Source of the DNA: Aurantiochytrium sp. KH105
Lineage: Eukaryota; Sar; Bigyra; Thraustochytrida; Thraustochytriidae
DNA length: 53,568 bases
Direction of reading: 5' to 3'
Assembly (NCBI GenBank): GCA_003116975.1
Contig: BGKB01000276.1
Location: 2,726-56,293 of the forward strand
Positions 18,922 through 28,123 of this stretch are shown here, piece by piece. Numbering within the stretch: position 1 is the first letter of the stretch; each line of letters begins with the position of its first letter. The notes under the pieces were generated by a model that worked only from the letters and a program-made list of their open reading frames with translations, made no database searches and was not told where the DNA came from. The translations under genes were made by a program, and so were the position numbers.

Positions 18922-20051
18922 AGAAAACAAGTCGTTTCACGCAAACTGGGATCGATCTCTTGGAAATGGGTTGCGCAGAATGGTCCCACTTTGTTAGTGC
19001 GAGGATTTTATTTTTATTTTTATTTTTCATTCTGCCCACCGGGGGGCGGACGCGGCGAATGGCTTTGGATGCCCGTGCGGCATTGAGCACCGGTTGCAGC
19101 CAGCCAAGCAGATGTCTACCATTGGGTCGGAGAGGTGTCAGACATTGGATCAAGCACGCATGCTCTTAAAGAACTTTGGTGCAACCCTCGAGGAATCTCA
19201 ATTTTCCGTCCCATTCGTCCCTCTCTTTGTTTGTCCTTGGAGCACGGCGGGCCAAAGCCGTCATCGACGTCAGTTGAGAGAAAACTTGAGTATAGACCAA
19301 ACCTGCTCGCATTGCCTCAAAGAGGGAGGGCGGACACTGTTTCTGGTGAGTGTTAGCAGGCACGATTCCAACTATCCTCCGGAATCAGGGACAATCCTTG
19401 GCAATATAGTGTGTATGTAGTATTCAACCGAGGAATCTTCATGATACCACAAATTTTGGGTTTCGCAGAGGGCACGAAAATACGACCCAGACAACCATGG
19501 CACCTTCCACTCGTTCCCTCTTCTTTTTCTTCTTCTTCTTCTTCTTCTCCTGCTCCTCTTCCCCTTTTCCTCTACCTTCGCCTTCGTCCTCTCCCCCTCT
19601 CTCTTTTACGAAAAGCATTCACCACCCCCCCCCATTGCCTTTCGTTCCTCGACCCTTAACCCCCCCCCCCTTCGGGTTCCCATTTTCTCCGAGGCATTGC
19701 TGGCAGAGGGTGGACGACTTCTGAATGCACCTCGACCGATTGCGCGAAGAAACGAGGGAGCCAAAGGGAGGCAGGCGGTCAAAAAGAGGCCATGCCCAAG
19801 GCGATGTGATCCATCACCAAGAGTTGCCCTTCGGTTGTCACCAAATCTGTGTGGGAAATCAATGAACAATCAAAGGGCTTGTACAAGACGAAAAGGGCGC
19901 ATCAAGTGGATAAGCTGGCATTTCTCTTTCAAGCACAAGTGATAAAGAGCAAACACCTCTTCGTCGAGATTTGCAAGCAGCAAATCGACAAGAGACGGAA
20001 CAGTAAAGAAAAAATAGTAAATCCTCTCCGAAATCTAGAAGATCGAGCAAG
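18922..20051. other. Gene-free region upstream of coronin
   Basis: 1.1 kb with no ORF I trust. It holds TTTTA repeats at about 19006-19027, inverted GCAGAATGG/CATTCTGC sequences (18973-19039), a CTT run (about 19530-19550) and C-runs near 19625 and 19663. Low-bias ORFs at 19094-19420 resemble nothing known. Confidence 0.5.
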
Positions 20052-21401
20052 ATGAGCCGCATTGTTCGCGCGAGCAAGGTCAGGCACGTGTACTGCGAGC
20101 CGGCGAAGCAGGAGTTCCAGTACCATGGACTTCGCATCAGCTCCGCCACGGGCGACCACAACTACATCAAGGCCAACACGACATTCCTGGCCTACGCTGT
20201 CACGACCGGTGGCGGTGCGCTGACAGTCGTGCCGCTCGCGGACTGCGGCAAGCTCGACCCCTGCCTTCCGGTCCTGGATGGCCACAAGGGCGCCGTTTTG
20301 GACTTTGACTTTAATCCCTTCGACGAGCATATGCTGGCGAGCGGTGGCGACGACTGCACCGTCAAAGTTTGGGCTCTGCCTCGTGGCGGCCTCACCGAGA
20401 ACATCATGGACCCCGTTGTTAACATGGCCGAGCATCAAAAGAAGGTCACTGTCGTGAGATACCACCCGACGGCCGAAAATGTCCTTGCGACGGGTTCGGC
20501 AGACTCCACGGTCAAGATCTGGGACGTGCAGCGGGCTGAGAGCGTGGCAACCTGCGCCGACAGCGAGCAGCTCATCCAGGATGTTGTGTGGAGTTATGAC
20601 GGCTCCCTTCTCGCCACGTCTGCCAAGGACAAGTTTCTCCGCATTGTGGACCCTCGCAATGGCGAGACCGTACAAAAGGTGCTTGCCCACGATGGCGCCA
20701 AGACCTCCAAGCTCACCTTTCTCGGTGCTGGCGGCAACCTCTGCAGCGTGGGCTTTACGCGAAGCAGCAAGCGCCAATTCAAGGTGTGGGACCCACGGAA
20801 TCTCGAAAAGCCCCTCGCGACCTGCGACATCGATCAGGGCGCAGGCGTCATTATGCCGTTCTTCGACGAAGGCACGAACCTGTTGTATTTGGCTGGCAAA
20901 GGTGACGGCAACATTCGTTACTTCGAAATTACGGGCGAAGCCCCCTTCCAGTTCCACGTTGGCGACTACCGCGCGTCGTCCCCAGCAAAGGGCATTGCAA
21001 TCGTGCCGAAGCGCTCTTGCGACGTTACGCGGTGCGAGGTGACGCGCTTCCTCAAGCTCACCAAGAACTCTGTCGAGCCGCTGTCCTTCATTTGCCCGCG
21101 CAAGTCTGATGTCTTCCAGCCTGACCTTTTCCCAGATGCTTATGCTGGCAAGGCAGCGCTCTCTGCGGATGATTTTTTTGCAGGCAAGAACGCGAGTCCC
21201 ATCCTCGCCTCGCTCGACCCGAAAGATCGTGCTGCAATGGCCGGCGAAGAGGCGCCCACCTCGACGCTCAAGCCGCTGAAAACTGCGCGAGAGCTCGAGG
21301 CTGAGCTCACTTCTGCCAAGGCGTACATTTTGCAGCTTCGCTCATCGCTTGAGGAGCACGGGGTCGATATTCCTACGGCGCCTGCTACGCTCATGGCCTA
21401 A
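20052..21401 (+). CDS. Coronin
   Basis: A 449-residue actin-binding WD40 protein, typical short-coronin length. The N-terminus MSRIVRASKVRHVYCEPAKQ is the conserved coronin leader. WD repeats follow: VLDGHKGAVLDFDFNPFDEHMLASGGDDCTVKVW, YHPTAENVLATGSADSTVKIWDV and SYDGSLLATSAKDKFLRIVDPR. The coronin-specific extension includes YFDEGTNLLYLAGKGDGNIRYFE-type and FICPRKSDVFQPDLFPD blocks (residues about 275-365). A C-terminal heptad coiled coil (ARELEAELTSAKAYILQLRSS) would mediate oligomerisation. Coronins tune Arp2/3 and cofilin activity in cortical actin. Intronless and complete. Confidence 0.95.
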   Translation: MSRIVRASKVRHVYCEPAKQEFQYHGLRISSATGDHNYIKANTTFLAYAVTTGGGALTVVPLADCGKLDPCLPVLDGHKGAVLDFDFNPFDEHMLASGGDDCTVKVWALPRGGLTENIMDPVVNMAEHQKKVTVVRYHPTAENVLATGSADSTVKIWDVQRAESVATCADSEQLIQDVVWSYDGSLLATSAKDKFLRIVDPRNGETVQKVLAHDGAKTSKLTFLGAGGNLCSVGFTRSSKRQFKVWDPRNLEKPLATCDIDQGAGVIMPFFDEGTNLLYLAGKGDGNIRYFEITGEAPFQFHVGDYRASSPAKGIAIVPKRSCDVTRCEVTRFLKLTKNSVEPLSFICPRKSDVFQPDLFPDAYAGKAALSADDFFAGKNASPILASLDPKDRAAMAGEEAPTSTLKPLKTARELEAELTSAKAYILQLRSSLEEHGVDIPTAPATLMA

Positions 21402-22041
21402 ATCGACCTTTTGACCACGTAAAACTTGGATGATTGCTTGACTTTAGCCCTTTCATTCACTGGTCTGGTCGACCGTCCGAACTCTTCGCGACGACGTTGT
21501 CAAGGAAAGAATTCATGCTCTCAGTCCTGACGCCCATCACGCCATCTTTCTTCACTTCACCTCACTTCACTTCACTTCACCTCACCTCACCCAACCTCTC
21601 GTTGCAAGTATACATGACCTCATTCGTTTGCAGTTGACGCGAATGCCCTCTTGGCACGCCATGACATTTTCCAGAAAAATCACCATTTCAAAACCCTTTT
21701 GCTACCGCTCTTGCTGCTTTCTACTTTAGCTGCTCTCCTGTGCTTGCAGTTGACCTTGGCCAAGGCCGAATGCTCTCGGCCAAGACTGACGATTATCCCT
21801 TGCACGCATTGCATTGCATTGCATTGCATTGCATTGCATTGCATTGCATTGCATTGCATTGCATAGTATTGCATTGTAGTGCCTACTGCATTGCACTGCA
21901 TTGACAGTGAAGAATGACAAGAATAAAAAATAAAAAATAATAGGCGGCAAGCAAGCAAGCAAGCAAGCCAGCCGTCGGCAAAGCCAGAAGCGCGAGTTCC
22001 GAGCTTGGAGACGCCCGCCGCCCTTGCCACTGACACGCACG
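21402..22041. other. Intergenic region between coronin and glutaredoxin
   Basis: Holds TCACT/TCACC pentamer repeats (about 21553-21590), a (GCATT)n array and (GCAA)n at 21946-21967, about 75 bp upstream of the glutaredoxin ATG. No gene seen. Confidence 0.55.
21806..21860. repeat. (GCATT)n pentanucleotide array
   Basis: Eleven perfect copies of GCATT followed by degenerate copies to about 21900. A shorter run of the same unit occurs in the eIF4A intron near 49103-49120. Confidence 0.95.
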
Positions 22042-23646
22042 ATGGAGGTCGCCAATGCGGAGGAGCTGCGACAAGCAGTCGCCGCGAACACGGTACGTTC
22101 GGTCTTACACGCGCTCGGGCCTGCTGGCAGGCGGCGCGAGTTTGCAGAGAGGACGGGAAACGAAATCTAGAGTCTGGCCTCTTCACGCATCGCGTCACTC
22201 GAGGCTGGCGGCGCGCTACGTCTCCCGGTGCTCCGCAACGGGTGCCGATGATAAACGCGGGAACAACAGCTAACTCGTTTTGACTGAGATTCGCAGAACA
22301 CCCTTGTGATTGTGTATTTCTGGGCTGATTTCCATGAGGCATGCAAACCGGGAGGGCAAATGGACCAGGTGATCAGCCTGCTCCAGGGCCGGCACGGTGC
22401 TGCTGTCAAATTCATTAAGGCCGAGGCAGAAAACGCCTACGAGGCCGCAGAGGCATTCGGAGTCTCCATGGTGCCCTCCTTTGTCGTACTTTCGCATGCG
22501 AAAAAAGTTGACATGGTTGAGGGCGCTAACCCGCAAAAGCTGCAGGTGGCCATTGAGAAGAATCTCAGTGCCGCGGCGAGCAAGCCCGCCAGCGGCGCCG
22601 CAGCAGAAGCTACAGGAAGTCTCGCGGCTGCGGCCTCGGCGCCTACTGCCCCATCGGCAGGATCCAGCGAAGAGCTTGACGCGCGCCTGCGCCGATTGAC
22701 CCAATCCGGAGCCGTTGTCCTCTTCATGAAGGGCTCGCCGGAGGCACCGCGCTGCAAGTTCAGCCGCGCCATGGTTGAGCTCCTTAACGAAAAGGAGGTG
22801 CGTTTCGTGTCGTTTGACATTCTGCAAGACCCTGCTGTGCGCGAGGGTCTCAAGACCTTTGCGAATCATCAGACATACCCGCAGCTCTGGGTCGTTGGCA
22901 AGTTGGTTGGAGGCACGGATGTGGTCAAGGAGATCGCTGCCAAGGACGACGGCAAGGGCCTCCAGGCACTCTTGGTTGAGGCAGCAAACGCTGGCGCCCC
23001 GAAGCGCAAGGCCGCGCCCGCTGGCCCTATCGTGGACGATGAGTACTTGCGCAAGCTTGTTTCGTCGGCGCCCGTGCTGCTCTTCATGAAGGGCTCGCCT
23101 GATACGCCACGCTGCGGATTTAGCGCAAAGATGGTTGGGCTTCTGCAAGACAAGGGCATCAAGTTCAGCACCTTCGACATTCTTGAGAATGAAGAAGTGC
23201 GTCAGAACCTCAAGACCTTTGCAAAGTGGAAGACCTATCCCCAGCTCTGGGTCAATGGTTCGCTGGTTGGCGGCCTCGACATCGTGCAGGAGATGGCCGA
23301 GATGTCTGATGATCTTGCCGACGAGTTGGGCATCGAAGCGCTCGACAAGCGCCTTGCCAAGCTCGTCAAGCAGTCGCCGAACATGCTTTTCATGAAAGGT
23401 GTGCCCGACGAGCCGCGCTGCGGCTTTTCTCGCCAGATTGTGGAGATTTTGCGCGCAGAGGGCATCTCCTTCGGGTCTTTTGACATTCTTCAGGATGAGG
23501 AGGTGCGCCAGGGCCTCAAAGATTTCGCAAATTGGCGCACTTTCCCCATGCTCTTTAGCGACGGCAAGCTTGTCGGCGGTCTCGACGTTGTGCAAGAGCT
23601 TCAAGAGGAAGGCGAGCTCAAGGAGACCGTCTCCCAGGCCCAATAA
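22042..23646 (+). CDS. Monothiol glutaredoxin 3/4 (PICOT/GRXS17-type): thioredoxin-like plus three Grx domains
   Basis: Exons 22042-22092 and 22297-23646 join in phase 0 to give 466 residues. The N-terminal thioredoxin-like domain (VIVYFWADFHEACKPGG) has a single Cys (C33) in place of CxxC. Three Grx modules follow with signature Cys at 170, 290 and 392. Each has FMKG.P..PRC.FS, a TYPQLW or TFPMLF strand and a VGG.D glutathione-binding turn. Domains 2 and 3 carry CGFS; domain 1 carries CKFS. CGFS glutaredoxins bind [2Fe-2S] with glutathione and BolA and serve cytosolic iron trafficking. Three Grx domains match plant GRXS17 rather than the two of animal PICOT. An Ala/Ser linker separates Trx from Grx1. 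Confidence 0.93.
22093..22296 (+). other. Spliceosomal intron in the glutaredoxin gene (204 nt)
   Basis: G|GTACGT at the 5' end and TTCGCAG|A at the 3' end, phase 0 after codon 17. A CTAAC branch-site match lies at 22270-22274, about 22 nt before the acceptor. Confidence 0.88.
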
Positions 23647-23989
23647 AACCTTCAAGCGGGTGTGTGCAGCGCCGTGCGTGGCTAGCTAGCTGGCTGGCTG
23701 TTATACTACCTCTACCAAGGCTGCGTTGATAAGGTGGCGTTGACCTGCCTCGCCTACAGAATTACTAAAAGAAAAAAGAAAGATAGCACGCATCGCTTCG
23801 CTTCGCTTTGCTTTCAGGTTGCAAATTTGATTTCCGCCCAGGGCAAAGCAGTGCAGAGCGCGCGCGCGCGCGCTCGAGCAAGGAAAAGCCGCGTGTGCGA
23901 TCGAGTGACAGAGATAGAGCTTGGACCAGCTTAGACAGACTTGCTCTGCGTCACAAGGACAAAAAGCTTCGACAAAGAAAGAACCCTTG
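23647..23989. other. Intergenic region between glutaredoxin and aldehyde dehydrogenase
   Basis: An AATAAA overlaps the glutaredoxin stop codon. There is a short GGCTGGCT run near 23690 and a GCGC alternation near 23860. No gene and no clear TATA box. Confidence 0.5.
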
Positions 23990-25525
23990 ATGCTAGGTAA
24001 TGTTCTTGCGAGCCGCCCGCTGGGCCGGCAGGTAACAAAGGCGGCACGAGGCTTGCAAGAATGGCGCGCTCTGAGCAGCGGGGCGTCCACGTCTTCCTCA
24101 GCGTCCGAGTGGAAAGTGGATGACCCTTTCACGAGAGATACTTACTGCACTGTGAAGATGATGAACGACGACGAGGTACGCTCCATCGTTGACACCGCGT
24201 CTCTCGCGCAGACCGAGTGGCGGCACGCAAGCGTCCAAGACCGCGTCGATATTGTTCAAGCCTTTCTCCGCTACTTCGAAGAAAATGCCGATGAGGTCGC
24301 GAACGACATCACGGGCCAAATGGGCAAACCCCTGGCCCACGCCCGGGGAGAGATCCGCGGCATGCGCGAACGCGCGATTGCCATGATGGACCTTGCTCCG
24401 ACCGCGCTCGCTGACTACACCTTGGGAGAAACCACCAATAACCAAGACACGGAAAATTTTCACCGCAAGATCGTGCGCGAGCCCGTCGGTGTGGTGCTCA
24501 CTTTGGCCCCATACAACTACCCGCTGCTCACGGCAGTCAACTCAATTGTGCCCGCGGTTCTGGCCGGCAACGCGGTTGTTGTCAACCACGGATTCCGCAC
24601 ACCTCTCATTTCCGAGCACTTTGAACGCGCTTTTAAGGCAGCTGGTGTCCCCAGCGGTCTTGTTGTCTCTCAAAAGTGCGAATATGATGTTCTGCACAAG
24701 AGTATCCGCGCCGGACTGTATGATTTTGTCAGCTTCACGGGCTCCGTTGAGGGCGGCACGCGTGTGCAGGAAAGCGTTGCGGCTTGTGCTCCTAAATTCA
24801 TCGATTGCACGCTTGAACTGGGCGGCAACGACGCTGCCTATGTTGCTGAAGACGCGAACCTCTATGTCGCAGCCGCAACCGTCGTCGACGGCGCCCTCTT
24901 TAATGCGGGCCAGTCTTGCTGTGGTATGGAACGCGCATTTGTTCATGAGTCTGTCTATGACGAGTTTCTCGATCGCGCTCGGGAAGAGTTCCACAGCGCT
25001 TACGGCAAGGTTGGAGACCCGCGTGCTTCCGAGACAGCCATGGGACCGATGGCTCAGCCCACGGCCATTCCCGCTCTTGCGGAACTTGTGGCAGATGCCA
25101 AGGCGAAGGGCGCGACGGTTATTCTGGGAGGCGACACCGACGATGACGCCGGCATCACAGGACCGCGCATCTACAATCCCACGCTCTTGGCCGATTGTGA
25201 TGCGTCCATGAAGGTCATGTTCGAAGAGTCGTTTGGTCCCGTTCTCGCTGTTCAAAAAGTGAGTTCAATGGACGATGCCATTCGTGGCGTCAACGCTTCC
25301 AAGTACGGCCTTACTTCGGCCATTTTCACTCAGGATGAGAGCGCTGCCTCGGAATATGCGTCTCGCGTCGATGTGGGGACTGTCTTTATGAACCGTGCGG
25401 ACTACTTGGACCCATACATGCCATGGCAGGGCCGCAAGGCCACCGGCAAGGGCCTCTCTCTCTCGCATCATGGCTTCAATGCTTTTACGCGTCTCAAGAA
25501 CTACCACTTCAAGCTCGTAAAGTAA
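23990..25525 (+). CDS. Aldehyde dehydrogenase family protein, probably mitochondrial
   Basis: A 511-residue member of the NAD(P)+-dependent aldehyde dehydrogenase superfamily. The N-terminus (MLGNVLASRPLGRQVTKAARG, then EWRALSSG) is Arg-rich, amphipathic and free of acidic residues early on, like a mitochondrial presequence. Catalytic features: the oxyanion Asn in LAPYNYPLL, FTGSVEGG of the cofactor site, ELGGND with general-base E276, and FNAGQSCCGMER with nucleophile C310. EESFGPV, which positions the nicotinamide ribose, is also present. The usual LKPSE or LKHA lysine is replaced: VVVNHGFRTP has N199 there. The C-terminus GKGLSLSHHGFNAFTRLKNYH is typical of the fold. The substrate cannot be assigned. 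Confidence 0.9.
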   Translation: MLGNVLASRPLGRQVTKAARGLQEWRALSSGASTSSSASEWKVDDPFTRDTYCTVKMMNDDEVRSIVDTASLAQTEWRHASVQDRVDIVQAFLRYFEENADEVANDITGQMGKPLAHARGEIRGMRERAIAMMDLAPTALADYTLGETTNNQDTENFHRKIVREPVGVVLTLAPYNYPLLTAVNSIVPAVLAGNAVVVNHGFRTPLISEHFERAFKAAGVPSGLVVSQKCEYDVLHKSIRAGLYDFVSFTGSVEGGTRVQESVAACAPKFIDCTLELGGNDAAYVAEDANLYVAAATVVDGALFNAGQSCCGMERAFVHESVYDEFLDRAREEFHSAYGKVGDPRASETAMGPMAQPTAIPALAELVADAKAKGATVILGGDTDDDAGITGPRIYNPTLLADCDASMKVMFEESFGPVLAVQKVSSMDDAIRGVNASKYGLTSAIFTQDESAASEYASRVDVGTVFMNRADYLDPYMPWQGRKATGKGLSLSHHGFNAFTRLKNYHFKLVK

Positions 25526-25748
25526 ACGGAAGGAATACGCAAATTTGTCTGGATCGACGCATCGAAAGACTCCCCCACTCCCCCCCTTCTCCCCCCAAAA
25601 AATAAAGCACTGAACCTTTGGGTAAAGACTAGTCGGTCGCAAGCAGTTTTTCTTGCAGCACACCACGTAATTTTCTTTCTTCCTCCTTCTTAGTAAGGAA
25701 ATGAATGATCGATCGCTTTGAGTCCAACAAAAACATGCCTGTCCTAAC

Positions 25749-27647
25749 CTAAGTTCGCCTGTATTTGGCCCGCAGACCCTGCAAAGAACATGGCTTGCTC
25801 GCGTCGAGACGTCTCTTTCTCGCATTGGAGGAAGACGCCCACGGCATACCTCGTTTCCTTGACATTCTCCTGCTTGCTTTGGGAACTAAAAAGTGAAGAG
25901 CATCCTCTGCGCACACTCGTGACGCCACCTTTGCGTTTCGTGAGCCAGCACGAATGTTGTCTTCGGTTCTCGGTTTGCTTGATTTCTCATTGCTTGCAAT
26001 TATTTCATGTTCAAACTCATCCTGTGCAACCCGTTCGACACTATCGGTGTGCATAACGTTGGTTGCTTTCAAAGACATTTCTTCGTTAAGGTCCAATATC
26101 GAATCATCTTCGTCAACAATGGACGTGATGTTAGCATCGCTAGAGCTCTTATGAACTTCAGCTTCGCCATACGTTTCGAGGGAACTTTGCTTTTGAAGTA
26201 ATGTTTCCCGCGCATCATGATATTCTGATTCTTCTTCTTCCTCCTCCTTCTCTTCCGCCTGTTGTTGAAAGGTGAAGTCGACTGTATCGTCGATGGGCGC
26301 AACAGGTTGCCCAAAGTCCTTTTCCTCTTCTTCAAGGTACGTCGGACCATTGTCGTTGTTCTTGACAAGCAGATCACGTTTTGCGCTCTCAACGCCAGTG
26401 ACGAAATTCTCATCGCCAGAGCACATGCCCTTTTCGTCGCCCTTAATTTCGTCAAGTGGCGATGCAAGGGAAAGGTTTCCTGACTGCTCGGATGACAGAA
26501 TGCGCGCAGCACCTGACGAAGCGTCGCTTGAAGAATCAGAGTCAAGCGTCAGCTCTGCATCGCTTTCGATGTCCTGAAGCGCTGTGACTTCCGAGTCCTC
26601 CCTGGCTCGACGGTCTGAGGGTTCATGGAGCTGACTTCGTATCTTTGGAGATGTCTTTGTCGCTTCAAGAGGACGTTCATGCTCCTCTTCCCAACGAGGC
26701 GCCGAGAAGAATGCGTCTGTACTTTCCACAGAGCCATGGAGATGTCCTCGTGGAGAGGCAACGTCTTGCGCGATTGGCGCCGCTTGAGACTTTTCTTCAC
26801 GTGCGATTTCCACTTCGTCGTCACTAGAAGAGTCACCACAATGCAATGGCTCAGCAGATGAAGCTCTCGTAGTTTGCCGTCTGACATGGCCCACGACGGA
26901 CTTGTTGTCCGCAGCGATCTTGTCCTGTTCAGCAAGCGAGGATGGTAAATGGCCTGATTCGTTGTTCATGGTGCCACCACTCTGTGCGTTGGGCGAAGCG
27001 GAGGCATGCGAGCTTACCTCGCTCGACGCCTCCGAGGATGAGGGCGACTCGAGGCCTTCTCGTAAATCAGATGAGAATGAGAGCAAAGAGTCGTCCATAC
27101 GCTTGAATTCGGCGACAAGCGATGACATCTTGGGGCTTTGTGCTGCAGGAAGAGGCTCGCTGGCTTCGTGCCGAATCTCTCGGCTTGAACCTGTCTTGAA
27201 AAAAGATGCAATTTGCAGTGAGCCATCGAAATGAACCAGTGGGGGACGCAAACTTCGACCGTAGACGCGTTCCCCCGATTTCCTATGCACAGTGCCGACA
27301 AGTCGAGGTGGAGGCACGAAGTCTGCGTCTTCGTGAAGAGGCTCGCTGCCAGCGTCTTCGCTGCTTAAGTTTGACGAAGCATCTTTGCGATGGTTCCTTT
27401 GTCGACCCTGTTTTCTGTCTGTGATATTTCTACTCCTGCGGAAAGGTGTTGCCTTTCTCCCAAGCCTGATGGACTTTTTCTGGGGGGCACGGCGCGAAGA
27501 AAGTGCTCGCTGGCGCGAAGGCGTCTTGCCTTCTTCAAGTGTAGTTTCACCATGTTCGGTACTTGACAATGCTTTTGTGTCCTCTCCATCAGCAAAACGA
27601 GCCCTCCTGGACCGTGGTTTCTTTGTTGATGTGTTGCGGCTGCTCAT
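25749..27647 (-). CDS. Hypothetical disordered protein, nuclear-type composition
   Basis: A 632-residue, intronless reading frame from the ATG at 27647. I do not recognise a family. The N-terminal ~100 residues are strongly basic (TKKPRSRRARF; RRSRNITDRKQGRQRNHRK). A semi-conserved-looking block PPPRLVGTVHRKSGERVYGR then RPPLVHFDG lies at about 115-150. The middle is acidic and Ser-rich (SDAELTLDSDSSSDASSG; EEKEEEEEESEYHD). The last ~50 residues are basic again (KASRRMSRKRG; KRRLDASK). Such basic-acidic-basic disorder is common in chromatin or nucleolar proteins, but that is only a compositional hint. It has a longer uninterrupted frame than chance predicts, but weaker codon bias than its neighbours. 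Confidence 0.7.
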   Translation of the reverse strand: MSSRNTSTKKPRSRRARFADGEDTKALSSTEHGETTLEEGKTPSRQRALSSRRAPQKKSIRLGRKATPFRRSRNITDRKQGRQRNHRKDASSNLSSEDAGSEPLHEDADFVPPPRLVGTVHRKSGERVYGRSLRPPLVHFDGSLQIASFFKTGSSREIRHEASEPLPAAQSPKMSSLVAEFKRMDDSLLSFSSDLREGLESPSSSEASSEVSSHASASPNAQSGGTMNNESGHLPSSLAEQDKIAADNKSVVGHVRRQTTRASSAEPLHCGDSSSDDEVEIAREEKSQAAPIAQDVASPRGHLHGSVESTDAFFSAPRWEEEHERPLEATKTSPKIRSQLHEPSDRRAREDSEVTALQDIESDAELTLDSDSSSDASSGAARILSSEQSGNLSLASPLDEIKGDEKGMCSGDENFVTGVESAKRDLLVKNNDNGPTYLEEEEKDFGQPVAPIDDTVDFTFQQQAEEKEEEEEESEYHDARETLLQKQSSLETYGEAEVHKSSSDANITSIVDEDDSILDLNEEMSLKATNVMHTDSVERVAQDEFEHEIIASNEKSSKPRTEDNIRAGSRNAKVASRVCAEDALHFLVPKASRRMSRKRGMPWASSSNARKRRLDASKPCSLQGLRAKYRRT

Positions 27648-28123
27648 TGCTCGCACTCAATCGTTAGAAAATTCAGAGCACCAAAGGCAACGTCCTCGTG
27701 TTTGATCGTCGTCCGTTCGCAAGTAATACAAGAAGGGATTGATAAGATACGTCTGAGAGAGGGCCTTGGCAGATGATCAGTCCTGCCACGAGGCCTCACG
27801 AAGCGAATTTGGGTTTTGAATTCGAGATTTGAATTTGAATTTTTTGGAGTTGACGGTGAAGTTGAATTCGAATTTGTTCAAGGTGTCGCGAGCCAGACCT
27901 TCTTGCTGAGCGCCCGTGCCAATGCGCATGACCGCCTCGAGCTGCATGATCGATGATCGTGCTGTGAGAGATCCAACAGCCAGCAAAATTGTCAAGACGC
28001 GGCAGGAGACTCGATGCGTATACGTAGTATGCTGCGGGGCTCGACTAGTGTACATGGATGGGCTCCAACAGCAGGTGTGAGTGCGAGTGAGCCGAGGGGA
28101 AGGGAAACTCTAACTTGGTTTCG
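27648..28123. other. Intergenic region with GAATT-rich stretch
   Basis: 5' flank of the disordered-protein gene and 3' flank of BBOF1. An AT-rich block of TTTGAATT/GAATTCGAATTT units covers about 27804-27869. No gene seen. Confidence 0.5.

Noticed and set aside
19094..19420. A 108-codon frame in the coronin 5' flank
   Set aside because: Weak codon bias, no homology pattern, and other frames are equally open.
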